Part shown: positions 10,674 to 22,893 of the stretch, one piece after another
Layout: every line of letters begins with the position of its first letter
Position numbering within the stretch: the stretch's first letter is position 1
Translations under genes and position numbers: made by a program
The notes under the pieces: model-generated
The model's database searches: none
What the model saw: only the letters and a program-made list of their open reading frames with translations
Told to the model about the DNA's origin: nothing
Assembly (NCBI GenBank): GCA_022496185.1
Contig: WTXG01000137.1
Coordinates: forward strand, 32,806 to 96,805
Direction: 5' to 3'
Origin: Multifurca ochricompacta
Lineage: Eukaryota > Basidiomycota > Agaricomycetes > Russulales > Russulaceae
Length of the DNA: 64,000 bases

Positions 10674-12170
10674 CGCAAATGCTTTTTCTACCAAGATGGC
10701 GCGCACTTCCTCACTCTCTTTCATCATATTAGCCCATATGTCCTGGGCTTTCTCCTCTTTCAATCTCTTGTCCACGGTGGGCGGGTTATTCTGAGCAGGG
10801 CTTTCTGGTGTGACAGTCGCCGCGGCGGCGCGTACTCCCTTCTTGGGACAATCCCGAGACATATGTCCTAATGCTCTGCAGCGAAAGCATCGTCCTTCCT
10901 TCATTAGCATCTGCTGCTCATCTTCCGTGAGTGCTGCCCGAGCTCAAGCTCGATCCACCAAGGTATCCATAGCATTTGGATCCCGCTGGGTGTGCTGGGC
11001 AGGTTTTACTCCGAAGGCAGCCTTCCACTGATCTCGGGTTTTTCCCTTCTTGGTATTGACTCCAAATCGTGTCTGGAAGTCCAGGTAGTCTTGTTGCTGC
11101 CGTTGGGCAGCATCAACCCAAGTGTCCCAATCATGAGGATGATGGAACTGTATAATGTTTTTGACTAGCGGGTTGGGTAGTCCTTGCGAGAAGAGGTCTA
11201 GTGTGGCCTCCTCATCTGTGTCGTAGCCGGCTCTATTAGCTAGACTTCTGAACTTGGCAATGTATGCATCTAATTTGCCTTTCTCCATTCTGAGGGATTT
11301 CAATTCCCGGGCTGCCTTCTGCTTGGCCTGCCTGTCTGTGAAGGCATCTTTGAACCTCTCAGCAATGGTCTCCCAAAGGCCTTCGCTTGTGGTCTGACGC
11401 CCGCTTTCCACTTGTTCGTTTAACCACTCCAACTGTTCCATGGTCCAATCGTCCACGGCATCTCCTCAAATGAGGGAGAGGAACAGATTGGCATGCTGGA
11501 ACGGGTTGACAATCTGTGGGATGTCATGGTTGAAGTTCTTGAAGGTCGTGAACTCCAACATGAACTTCTTACTCTGCGAGCAGTCCCCTGTGAACGTCTG
11601 GGGTAGCACTCCTGACAGTCGTCCCGACAGGGGAGGAATGTTTGGCGGTGCCACTGCAGGGGCTGGTGGGGCGGGATCTGGGAGCTGAGCGGCAATGGTA
11701 GACATAGGTTGATGGGATGGGGTGATCGTTCGTGTAGATTGTGTGGATATCTGTGGAGTTGTCAAAGCAGGAGCTCTGATCGTGACAACTGCCGGTGCAA
11801 CCAGAGACGTAGACACTGCTAATGCTGGTGCTTCTTCTTCGCTGGGTTCTTCTACGTACTCCTCTGGTTCGGAGTCTGTGACAATGGCCGGAGGGTTTTC
11901 TCTCCACAGGCCTAGTCCAAATTCAGGTGGGGCAGGTCTTGTGGTGACCCAAGAGTGTCAGCTATCCAAATATCGGATGCAGTACCAAACTCTTTTCTCG
12001 TTGTCGTATTCTACCAGTTGGTATCTTCTGTCGTGATAGACATAGTATCCAAACTTGGATTCAAAGTCTTTCCAGGCGGCAGAGCCAAGTGTTTGCTGTG
12101 AAAGATTATTCTCGTCTCTGTGTTTGATGAGTTCTTCTTGGAAGAGGGTCTGACTGCAGCTGGAAGCCAC
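10656..12170 (-). pseudogene. gag: D1 Gag (capsid and zinc knuckle)
   Basis: The minus-strand frame begins at the ATG at 12170, 20 nt inside the 5' LTR. There is an N-terminal segment, a Pro/Ala/Ser/Thr-rich linker, a capsid domain (FTGDCSQSKKFMLEF, WTMEQLEWLNEQ, about 11640-11040), and a CFRCRALGHMSRDC zinc knuckle (CX2CX4HX4C) near 10880. The frame ends at a TAG just after a run of A's, where Pol continues in the -1 frame. TGA stops at 11958, 11466 and 10944 all replace Arg codons present in D5. Gag would assemble the particle and bind RNA. Confidence 0.88.
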
Positions 12171-12189
12171 TGTGAGAGACTCGACTTGA

Positions 12190-12769
12190 TGTTACATCCG
12201 GTGTGGGACATTCCACATGACTTGTGCAACAGCATTGGTCAGGGGTTTCAGATAAGAGATCAATAAGACCTCTTGGAGTCAAGGGGACGAGTCAAAGTCA
12301 AAGGGGCTGTTCCCTAAGACAATGTTAAGTGGAAAGTGCCAAAAGCACTGAGGCAATCGAGTCAAAGGATTCAAGGGGAAGTCTGAAAGACAAACACCAA
12401 TGTATTCAATAAGTTGAGTCTGAAGCCTACAGTGTAGCTAGGACAGACTTATATATGTAAACAGATGGGCGCCTATAGATAAGGATAACGGAGTCATGTG
12501 GGCCCAAAGATATGAAAGTGGAGGGCGTAAAGCCTGGCTTCTGATAGGGAATTAAGTAAATGTCCAATCATAGAGATAAGGAGATAAGGAAAAGTAATCA
12601 TAGACAAACAGTAGGTATACAAGTCCAAACAGCGGTCATGGGGATGGAAGCAGTGCATGTGAGGGGTCCCAGGAGGGAGACGTAATGAGAAAGTGAAGTG
12701 TCGGTGGACGAGTGGGGTCCCTGTTGGGAAGGGTGAAGAAAATAGGGCTGCTAGGCCCTGTTTGTAACA
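12190..12769 (-). repeat. D1 5' LTR (family A)
   Basis: 580 bp, the same length as 4685-5264. Differences from the partner are mostly CpG to TpG or CpA. In the first 60 bp, every difference I counted was of this kind. Confidence 0.93.
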
Positions 12770-12930
12770 CAGGGGCTGCTCCCTGATGATGATGTTAAGC
12801 GGAAAGTGCCAAAAGCACTGAGACAAACGAGTCAAAGGTTCAAGGGGAAGTCTGGAAGACAAGCACCAATGTATTCAATAAGTCGAGTCTGAGGTCTACA
12901 GTGTAACTACAGTGGGCTTATATACATAAT
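12770..12930 (-). repeat. D2 3' LTR, piece 2 of 3
   Basis: Continues the LTR A interrupted at 4684 (starting with the duplicated CAGGG) and stops at the hAT G insertion, inside the TATATACATAAT motif. Confidence 0.8.
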
Positions 12931-12974
12931 TAGGGATCAGCAAGGGTTTTCATACCCGCGCGGGTAAGTGCTGC

Positions 12975-13351
12975 TGATGGATTGCAATCCATTGATGAGC
13001 AGGAGGAGCGCGAAAGCGCACCACACTCGTCTATGATTCTAGCTTCGGGCTAGAATGACTAATTTTTGGAGCGCCCCTCAGGGGCGATGAACTTCTTATT
13101 CATCCTGTTGAAATAAATCTTTCATATGATTTTACAGACTATGGCCTCTTGTCTTTATTATTCTATGTTGCTGATTCAAGCACGACCAAAATTTAGCCCC
13201 TATATTACAAAGATCTTGTGTTCATATTGAAATAAGCTGTAGTGTAAAATGTATAATAAAGCTCGAAAATCAAGCAAGAAATAAGTAACAAATAAAAATT
13301 GTTTTCTTCGCGCGCATCTACAAAGCCTATCTCATGCTCATAACTATACCA
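12975..13351 (+). repeat. Copia E 5' LTR
   Basis: 377 bp, starting TGATGGATTGCAATCC and ending AACTATACCA. Near-identical to 25604-25980, with scattered transitions. Confidence 0.93.
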
Positions 13352-13424
13352 GGTTATGGGCCCTGCTGCTGCTAAATAAACTCAAAACTTACTTGTGTCA
13401 TTTGCACTACATTCTTTCATTATG

Positions 13425-16400
13425 ACTGATGATCTTAAACTCAATGTTATCAAGTTAGCAGCAGATGGATCCAACTGGATCACATACCAAGATCGCATGA
13501 AGTGGATCATGGATATGAGGGGCTTATCAGAACTCCTCACGAACGACACTGTCACACAAAAATACATTGATGCTGGAACAGTAGGAGGGATAACTCCTGC
13601 ACAATGATGGACAGCGGATGGAGCTATAGTGAAACAGCTCATTGCCGCATCCATACCCGATACAGTCTTTAATCGAATTAAGACTGCGACACATGCGAAG
13701 GCAGTATGGGACATCTTGACAACTCTTTTTGAGGGACGATCGAGTAGTTTGATGGTGGATCTTGGAAGGAAGTTCCAAAACATGAAATGTGGTGAAGACG
13801 ACAATGTACGTGCTCACCTTGATAGGCTGGATGAGATGCGAGAGAAGCTTGCATCTATCGGCAGAGTTGTTGACGACCTCGAGTATGTCACCATCATCTC
13901 AGGTTCATTACCACCATCCTACGATGGTCCCGTCGAATCTCTTATGACATCATATGATGCCAGTAATCAGGTTGTGACCCCTGTCACTATAAAGCGAGTT
14001 GCCATCAATGTATATGAACGTTGACTCCTCCGAAAAGTGCCTCAGGATGAGGCATTTGTAGCAAGTACCCAGCAGAAGAAGAAAAAGCATGACATCGAGT
14101 GTTTCAATTGCCACAAGAAGGGGCATATCAAAGCAGACTGTTGGGCAAAGGGAGGAGGAAAAGAAGGCCAAGGGCCAAAGAGAACCAAGAGCAACAAAGA
14201 CAATGTTGCTGTTGCAGCAGAAAAGACAGACAAGTCCACAGATATTGAGTCTTGGGTTGTCGAAGTTACAAGTTATCAAGAGCAAGAGCCAAGTACTTCA
14301 TCAGTAGAAGAGACGGCAAGCACAGCAAACGCATGTGAAGCCGAGCTTTACGATTCTGGTGCCTCACAGCACATATCCCCTTTTCGTCACCGATTTCTCT
14401 CCTATCAGTCTATTCCCCCTCGACCTATTAGTGCCACTGACAAATGCCTGTTCTATGCAATTGGCACTGGTGACCTTCAAATTGAAGTGCCCAATGGCGT
14501 ATCGACCACTCCGATAATCTTGCGAGATATACTGCACGCGCCTGACATTCCACTCACTGTTGTATCAATAGGGCGCATTGCAGGTGCAGGTTATGCTGTA
14601 TCTTTTGAAGGCAATTATTGCAAGATCAAAAATCAAACAGGACACCAGATAGGCAGTATAGCGGCAAATTCAAATGGATTATACAAAGTCGAGCACGCAG
14701 ATCAGGTAGCAATAGCGATAACGGAAGAAGTTGATCTTCCCACGCTCCATAAACGACTTGGCCACATCTCTGTCGATGCCATTCGTACGTTGATTCACAG
14801 TCATGCAGTCACTGGACTGCGTTTAATAGACGACCATTCACCATTCTTTTGCAAATCGTGCGAATATGCCAAGTTAACACGCAAGACAATCAAAAAGGAG
14901 CGTACAGTGCCACCTGCAAAAGCTTTCGGAGAAGAAATCCACACTGATTTATGGGGACCATCCCCAACTTCTACTATTGGAGGATGAAAATACTATGTGA
15001 CATTCACTGACGATTATTCGAGATTTACAAAGATAGAGCTCTTGAGAAGTAAAGATGAGGCACTAAAAGCTTACAAGAGCTTTGCAGCTTGGGCCTTAAC
15101 ACAGCACGGTGTTCGCATTCGATGATTGCGATCAGACCGTGGAGGTGAATTCACAAGTAATGAATTCACGAAATTTTTGCAAGAACAAGGTACCGAACGA
15201 CGTCTTACAACTCACGATACTCCACAACATAATGGCGTGGTGGAATCATTGAACCGCCATCTTTTGGAGCGTGTGCGCGCCATCCTTCACCACGCGCAAC
15301 TGCCCAAAAACTTATGGGGGGAGGCTATTCATTTCGCTGTATGGTTAAAGAACCGTACTTCTACAAAAGTGCTCGGTAATGTAACACCTTTCGAGCATCT
15401 TTACCAAGAAAAACCTAACCTGGAGAGAGTACCTGAGTGGGGACAGCACATCTGGGTTCACAATCACACAGGCTCAAAACTGGATGCGCAAGGCCTAGAA
15501 GCACGATGGGTAGGTTACGATCAAGACAGTACACACGCTTCCCGCATGTATTGGACAGAGAAACAAACTGTTTCTGTAGAACGAAACTTCAAGTTCGTGC
15601 CTCCAACTGTCTCTCTTTATTCACCACCTCCCAGTTATGCCACTGCGACTTCGCAACCTCAAGTTGCGACACAAGTTCCACCAGCTGCCACTCTCCCAAC
15701 GCCTCCCATTTCAACCATCCAACCAACAATTTCCGCACTGCAAACGCCATCAGTTGCGACACAATCATCAATTGTAACGCCTCAGACACCATTATCTACA
15801 GTCAGTGCGCCGATATTACCACCTGTCGCTACTGATAGCGGCGAAGAAGAAATGGAAGATGAAGAAGTCGAAGAAGAACTTACTGAGCCAGTTGCATCAA
15901 CCTCAAAAGGAAAAGGTAGAGCAACTATGCAACCACCAGCCGTGCCAAAGAAAAGATTCGAATTCGCTCAATCAATGCGAAAATCAGAATGCATTGCAAG
16001 ACTTTTAGAGAGACGCAAAAGCGAAGGCTCGGACAGCCAACCATCTCGCAAGAGCACTCCCACATCTTCGACAATATCTTCCAGGCTTAAATATCACCAT
16101 CCAGATACACAAGAAGGCAGTTCGGCATCTATTGCTGATTTAGATATAGATTATGTGTACCACACCAAATACGACAACGTCATCGCGGCAGCAATTCAAG
16201 ACGCCAAAGGCGATCTGAGAACGTTAGCTGAAGCACAGATGCGCGCGGACTGGCCCCTTTGGAAAGAGGCCATGGACTGCGAAATCAAAACATTGAAAAA
16301 AGCTGGAATGTGGATCATGGTGTCACGTCCTCAAAATAAGAATATTGTAGGTTCAAAATGGGTTTTTCGTATCAAACGAAAAGCAGACGGTACGATAGAC

Positions 16401-16516
16401 AAGTACAAGGCAAGACTTGTTGCACGAGGCTTCACTCAAGTTTATGGTGTCGATTATTTTGACACTTTCTCTCCTGTTGCTAAACTCAGCAGTTTTCGCA
16501 CCATCCTGGCTCTGGC
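13425..16516 (+). pseudogene. Copia E Gag-Pol, first part (gag, protease, integrase, start of RT)
   Basis: ATG at 13425. Gag starts MTDDLKLNVIKL and carries an FNCHKKGHIKADC zinc knuckle (about 14105). The protease motif is LYDSGASQHIS (about 14350). The integrase zinc domain is LHKRLGHIS...CKSCEYAKL. The catalytic core has DLWGPSP, FTDDYSRF, SDRGGEF and NGVVE (about 14950-15245). A Ser/Pro/Thr-rich linker is followed by the RT start (WVFRIKRKADGTIDKYKARLVARGF is split here only for naming: WVFRIKRK near 16360). TGA stops at 13605, 14022, 14985 and 15123 interrupt one frame at places where an Arg codon is expected or fits. hAT F cuts the frame after ...RTILA. The order integrase before RT marks it as copia. 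Confidence 0.92.
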
Positions 16517-18127
16517 TAGGGATCAGCAAGGGTTTTCATGCCCGTGTGGGTAAGTGCCGCGGGTTTTGACGGGTACGGGTATGGGTATACAACTCCCAAC
16601 CCACCAGAAACCCGTACCCATGCAGCGGGTTTGGCAGGTATAAGTGGCCATCAGTCATTGACAAGATCAGCAGAAATTTAATGTTAAAATACATTTTTAG
16701 CAAACAAATGACAATATTTTATTTGATCTATGCTACAGGGTTTTTGTAAATATGTTCTAGTGTTATCCTATGAAATATCAAAGCAGATCAGCAGTGCGAT
16801 GTAAAATAAAAGTGTTATCAGTGATCCACTCTCTTGAAAATCCTGATGCAACTGTTTTATTAACACGCGATCAATTCTGCCGGTCTGGCACTATCTAAAA
16901 TACACTCTAGACTACTTTAGACTATTCTATAATCTAATTATCAAATTAGTTTACTGAAACAAGGCCCGCGTGTATCTACAGGCTGCATAGAGCAGCGACT
17001 ACATTGGACCAGCATATTGGTCTGATCTCCTTCCTATTAAGGAAGGTTGACTTAACAATTGCGGCACATCTTATTTACTAATGCGCGATCCTTTCTGCCG
17101 GTCTGGCACTGTTTATAATCCATACAAAATTATTTTAGACTACTTTATAATCAGATTATTAATTTATTTTACTCAAACAGGGCCCGCGTGTATCTATCGG
17201 TGTCCATTTCTGCGTAGGGCAGCGACTATCTCACATCGCGTGGACCGGGTCAGAGTGGTCCGGACTCCCTTCTATCTAAGAAGGGTCGACTTTACAAGAC
17301 GCACAAGACGCATGCGTTATGCAATCGCGTGACACCCTCTGGGTGGCTTTCAAGCGGTCCGGGATGCCAGAAATGCGCACAATAAGATATAGTTCAGTTC
17401 TTGTGGTCAAAATGGAAGTGAACATGTACAAAGTAGCAACCTTTTATACTACATAAAAGCGTGACAATAATTACAGTAAATAGTCCTATTTGCTTGTGAC
17501 AAGATGTGTTAAGGAATGTGTCGCATGTACAATGTGGAATTGTCTCGAAATCAGTTAATGGACGCACTTTAGATTATCTTATCACGATCATTAGATCGAC
17601 TCCACCCAGGTGTCTGGCTGTTTAGTCCTGAACTATCAGGTTGCTACCAGCTCGTCTCAACAATTCGTGGACACTGTGTCAGTAGATAGAACAATATAAA
17701 GTTGCAAGGACAGTCTAAAAGTAGTCTATAATGTATTCTAGAAGGTGCCAGACCATGTAAATAGACCGCGCGTGATCACATATGTGTCCATAACTGATTG
17801 CTGTCTCATTTTGCATCAGACATATTATCTGATCTGGCACTTTGTAGGATAGTAGTAATAGGCATATTATTGCTGTATAAGCAGAACTAAACATCTCTGA
17901 CTACCTCAAGCCTTACATGTGCATCAACCTCCATTCTGCACAGTTATCTTACAGGCCTTTTCATTGTCATCTACCTATAGCAACACATGGCATCTTATCT
18001 TATATTTCCTAACTGACATCTATACTTTTTTTTCTGGGTCCGGGCGTAAAACAACCCCATTTCTCAAATTTAGACTTTTACAAACCAACATTCTCAAATT
18101 TAGACTTTCTGAGTATATTGTTTCAAA
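16517..18127. other. hAT F left non-coding arm
   Basis: No gene. It contains two diverged direct copies of a block of about 210 bp (16865-17066 and 17081-17296), each starting near CGATC..TTCTGCCGGTCTGGCACT and ending at a CTTCCTAT-type palindrome. The first copy includes the palindrome CCTTCCTATTAAGGAAGG (about 17030). Confidence 0.7.
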
Positions 18128-18397
18128 ATGTCCCCCTCCAGCTCTAGCAAAGCCACTCCCAATTTACGTCCTTCGAGCTCTCGCAAACGAAAGCAGACTA
18201 CGCGTGTCCTAGAGAATGCTGATCCACTGCTAACAAAGAATAAGAAAGCAAAGAAGTCACTGCATTCATTGACAAACCCAAGCCAAGCACTGCTCCCTAC
18301 TAAGGACACAAGTGCTGGTAGTTTTGGAAGCCGGCAGGCCTCCAATGACATTGAATGTTGAACACAGAAGATGTTCGGTGATGCTTCAGGCATCAGG

Positions 18398-18826
18398 TGA
18401 TTAGATTAGCTACTTTGTAGATTAGATTAGATACCGGAGTTTCGGACTATTTACATTATCATTATTACTTTCTTTCTCACATTCCGCAGTAGCTGACTGA
18501 TACACCATGTAACATGTGATTTCTGTAGTGGCCAATGGCCTTTCTCCCTCATGTTTGTTGTTTGGACTCTGTCCGGCACTTGTGGACTTATTCCCAGTGC
18601 ACAGACCACCCTTGGATAGTATATAAGGGTGTCTGTTTCGTCTCTTCCACTTCAGAGTTCTTCTAACCTCTGAAGTGTAAGTGCTTTGCATACTATCTAC
18701 TTAACTATTAGACTAACGTTCTTTACATAGAACTTTCTTTGTCTAGGTCAGTAGCGTAGTAATATAGAGTTCTTCTAACCTCTGAAGTAACTTTCTTTGT
18801 CTAGCCTAACCCGCTAACCTTACAGT
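18398..18826 (+). repeat. LTR-like insertion (family H) in the hAT F transposase
   Basis: About 430 bp beginning TGATTAGATTAG and ending CTTACA, with a TATATAAGG box near 18620. It interrupts the transposase between its N-terminal and acidic segments. Its last 95 bp match 4125-4203. No clean 5-bp duplication could be found, so the borders are approximate. Confidence 0.55.
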
Positions 18827-21234
18827 CAGTATGCTGCGCACATGCCTGTTTCACATTGAAGACATTGAAGATGAAGATGATCTTGTCGAAGGCCAAATAA
18901 TAGAGGCCGCTGATGGAAGCAACGATGACGACAACGATCCTAGTGGTTCTAGCATCATAGTGATTGATGATGATGAACCTGAGGAGTCTGCAGAAGATGA
19001 ACTAAGTCAGTCATTTCCCACACAATGTCACTGTCTTTTCTAAAACGCGCGTAGAGAGACTTTCGAAATATTGGAACTCACCAATCTATGCCTTTTTCAA
19101 ACCATATCCCTGCGTTGATCACATTGATGGCTGTCGAGCTCATGTCTTTGAGTGTAATGCAAAGCACTGCAAAGGGAAAGGTCAGCATTACTGGCACATC
19201 CAACGTTACCTGGATACAGGGGATGCCAAATCAACAAGCAACTTGAGGCGTCATGCCAAACTCTGTTGGAGCAAGGAGATTATAGAGACCGCGGACCAGA
19301 GTAAGGATGTCTGCGCTGCATGAGAGGCCATGGAAAACGCTACATTGAAAAATGGGTCAATTACTGCAATGTTTGAGAGGACTAACTTCAATAAAGTAAC
19401 TTACTCTTATTGGCAACATACCAAGACAGAATCACGGTATGTCACCACCAATAGAGAGCTGCGACCATACTGAGATTGTTCTTGACTGTGGCAGCACGGA
19501 GATTGTTCGATGGGTTTCGGAAAGCGTTCGACCCTTTAACATTGTCAAGGATCGGGGGTTTCAGTCACTGATGAAAACTGGGAGGCCTGAATGCTACATA
19601 CCTTCACCTTTCACTGTGTCCCGTGATGTCAAGAATGTCTTCATTCGGTGTCGCCGGAGGATTGCATTGATGCCACAGGTGTGTGAATGTGACGTCTATA
19701 TCAGAGCTGAAATGTTGACTTACGCTTTACAGGAATACGATGGTGCCTTGAACTTTGCAACAGATGCTTGGACGTCGCCTAACCACAAGGCTTATGTTGC
19801 TGTTACGGTCCACTTTGAGCAGGATGGTGTCCCTGTTGCCATGCTTCTCGATCTCGTTGAGGTGGCCATGTCACATTCAGGATTGAACCTTGCTGCTGCA
19901 TTTGCAAAGATCCTTGATGATTTTGGTATTGCTGATAAGGTCAGTATCCAAACAAGTGATGAGGAATATATAAACTTAACACATTCCCATAGATCCTAAG
20001 CATCACTTGTGACAATGCAACCAATAATGACAGAATGGTTGATGAACTAAAAACCCTCCTTGCCAAATTCACTGGCCCAGCAAGTCGAACACATTGCTTT
20101 GCACACATCATCAACCTGATTGCTAAGACTGTCATTTGACAATTTGACATTCCACAGGCACAAGATGGTGAGATCATTGACAAGGCAATGATCGCATTAC
20201 GCACGCTAGCAGGAGATCTTGATGTTGAGGAAGTATTGACCCAGGCAGATGGTGGTGATGATGATGATGATGATGACAATGAAGATGGTGAAGGATGGGT
20301 GGATGAGCGCCAAGGGATGTTGGAGCTGGAGTTGGACGATCTTGATGGTGATGTACAACCAGTGCGAACAATGTTGGTGAAGGTGCGTCCAGTTGGCGCT
20401 AATGCTGTAGATCTCTGACTAAGCACCCATGCTAGATCCGCAAGATAGCATTCGCGATCAAAAACTCATCAACGCTCATCCTCCCAAAATGGGTTTCCAC
20501 TCTCAAAGACCTCAATCTCAGTTGTCGTATGATGCCCCGGGATGTGTCCACCCGATGGAACTCGACATATGACATGCTGAACTTTGCTGTGACATATTCT
20601 GAAGCACTGGACATTATCACTGGTGACCAGGAGATGAAGCTGAGGCAGTACAAGATGGACGCGAATGAATGGGAGATAGCTCATCAGCTGTGCCAGGTTC
20701 TAAAGGTGAGTTTTCATACCTTGTTTGATTCTTTTACTCATTCTGTCCAGATCTTCAAGGACGCGACACTCTTTTTCTCCCGTGATGGCATCCCAAGCAT
20801 TGCAATGGTCATTCCTGCCATGGACCACATTGATGAGGTTCTTGCCACCAATGCACTCAATCCGCGATATCCCTTGTCTATTCAAGCTGCACTTACAATG
20901 GCAAAGAAAACCCTTAACCGGTACTACAGCAAAATGGATCTTTCTGAGGTTTATAGGATTGCTATGGGTATGTACTTGCATTTCTACCACATTATGCATT
21001 CAGCCAATCATTTCCCTAGTTCTCCACCCTCGACACAAGCTAGAGTACTTCAGAAATGCTGGCTGGACAGAAGAGTGGATCACAACATCACTGAAAATCG
21101 TTCGAGACCGATTTGAGGGCACCTACAAAGTTGCTACAGTAGACAAAGATAAAGAGATGTTTGAAGAAGTAAGTACTAATAATTTTACCTTGTGATCCAA
21201 GTATTAACATTAACATTGAATCCATAGGCCAGAG

Positions 21235-21829
21235 TGTTACGTCCGATGCGGGACATTCCACACGACTTGTGTGACAGCGCGATTCATAGGTTCAGGTAAG
21301 AAACCAATAAGGCTTCTTGGAGATTGAGTGGGATGAGTCAAAGTCAAAGGGGCGCTCCCTAAGACGATGTTGAGCGGAGAAGTACCAGAAGTACTTGAGA
21401 CAACTGAGTCAGAGATCCAAAGGGGATGTCCAGAAGACAGGCACCAATGTATTCAATAAGTCAAGTCTGAGGTCTACAGTGTAGCTACAGCGGACTTATA
21501 TACGTAACTCGATGGGCGTCTACGAGATAAGGAATCGGAGTCAAGTGGGCCCAAATATACGGAAGCGGACGGCGTAAAGTCTAGCTTCTGATAGGGTATT
21601 AAGTAAGTGTCCGAACATAAAGATAAGGGGATAACAAGATAAGAGATAAAGAGTCAAACATGGGTATACAGTGCGTCAACAAGTACAAAGCGGGTCACGG
21701 GGATGGAAGTAGGGCATGTGACGGGTCCCACGATGGGGATGTGATTGAGAAGTGTAAAGTGGGTGGCAGGGAGGGGTCGTTGTTGGGGAGTAGAAAGAAA
21801 ACGGGGGCGGACGGTAGAGGTCATAACAC
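21235..21829 (-). repeat. Solo LTR A in hAT F (minus orientation)
   Basis: 595 bp, TGTTACGTCC...CATAACA as read on plus, flanked by the perfect duplication CAGAG (21230-21234 and 21830-21834). Confidence 0.93.
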
Positions 21830-22159
21830 AGAGGATCGCGCTCGAAGAACGTGTTTGACAATCTTCCTGTGTTTGCTGCACCCAAACCCTCAAATCTACA
21901 AGACGAGCTGGAGCGCTTCCTCAGCACAGACCCAGAGTATGTAAAGGATGCTCTTGCTTGGTGGTATGAGCATCGACTCATGTACCCGCGGCTTTCTCGA
22001 ATGGCAATGGATTATCTCACAATACCAGGTAAGTAATGAAATTGTTATAAGAGTTTTTGGGTCTACTAATACACATATTTCAGCAACATCTGTGAATGTT
22101 GAGCGGGTTTTCAGCACAGGCCGTGTTCTTTTGTCACATCTCCGCTCTCGCCTCTCAGT

Positions 22160-22746
22160 TGTTACAACCAGGGCCAAGTCCCCCACTTTTCTTTACCATC
22201 CCCAACACGGACCCTTCCCTTCCACCCACCCTCCACTTCTTGATCACGTCCCCGTCCTGGGATCCCTCACGTGCCTTACTTCCTTCCCCGTGACTACTGT
22301 TTGTACATGCTGACGAGTTGTTTGTACTTGCTTATGTCTTTGTTTATCTCTTATCTCCTTATCTCTAAGACCGGACACTTACTTAATTCCCTATCAGAAG
22401 CTAGGCTCTACGCCCTCCGCTTTCATATATTTGGGCCCACATGACTTCGTTATCTTATCTTTAGACGCTCATTCGATTACGTATATAAGTCTGCTGTAAC
22501 TACATTGTAGACCTCAGACTCGACTTATTGAATACATCGGTGTTTGTCTTCTGGACTCCCCTTTGAAAGCTTTGACTCGATCATCTCAGTACTTCTGGTA
22601 CTTTCCGCTCACCATCGTCTTAGAGAACAGCCTCTTTGACTTTGACTTTTCATAAACCACTCCAAGGGACCCCTTTGGTCTCTTATCTGATCACGAACGA
22701 ACGCTGTCACACAAGTCGTGTGGAATGTCCCACACCGGACGTAACA
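22160..22746 (+). repeat. Solo LTR A in hAT F (plus orientation)
   Basis: 587 bp, TGTTACAACC...GACGTAACA, flanked by the perfect duplication TCAGT (22155-22159 and 22747-22751). It splits the hAT dimerisation domain after HLRSRLS. A TATATAAG box lies near 22483. Confidence 0.93.
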
Positions 22747-22893
22747 TCAGTTCAGTCAACTTGAGCTTTGATGATGGTTGGGGAATGGAGCAAGCTGGGA
22801 TATGTAAAGAATAGTGATGTGAAAGCCGCAACTATTCTCCCAGAGGTTGAGGGAGAGGAGGAGGAGCTTGAGGAAGATTGGGATTTGATTTGA

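Larger units (their letters stand above)
4685..12769 (-). mobile_element. Complete Ty3/gypsy chromovirus D1
   Basis: Two 580-bp LTRs (4685-5264 and 12190-12769) enclose gag, protease, reverse transcriptase, RNase H, integrase, chromodomain and a third ORF, all on the minus strand. The 5-bp target duplication CAGGG is perfect (4680-4684 and 12770-12774). It sits inside the 3' LTR of D2 and carries solo LTR C in its third ORF. At least eight TGA stops in gag-pol make it inactive. Confidence 0.95.
18128..22893 (+). pseudogene. hAT F transposase (Ac-like, interrupted and decayed)
   Basis: Coding pieces in order: a basic Ser-rich N-terminus from 18128; an acidic segment (18831-19043); a BED-type zinc finger (CNAKHCKGKG...LRRHAKLCW, about 19150-19275); the catalytic region starting EIVRWVSESVRPFN (about 19490) with NFATDAWTSPNHKAYVAV (about 19765); ITCDNATNNDRM after a short intron (about 19939-19993); THCFAHIINLIAKTV; a poly-Asp run near 20260; DVSTRWNSTYDML; and the C-terminal dimerisation block ATSVNVERVFSTGR (about 22085) to EEDWDLI and the stop at 22891. 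GT-AG introns are visible, for example about 22028-22083. A TGA at 19321 and another after the LTR replace Arg. Inactive because of three LTR insertions and stops. Confidence 0.88.
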
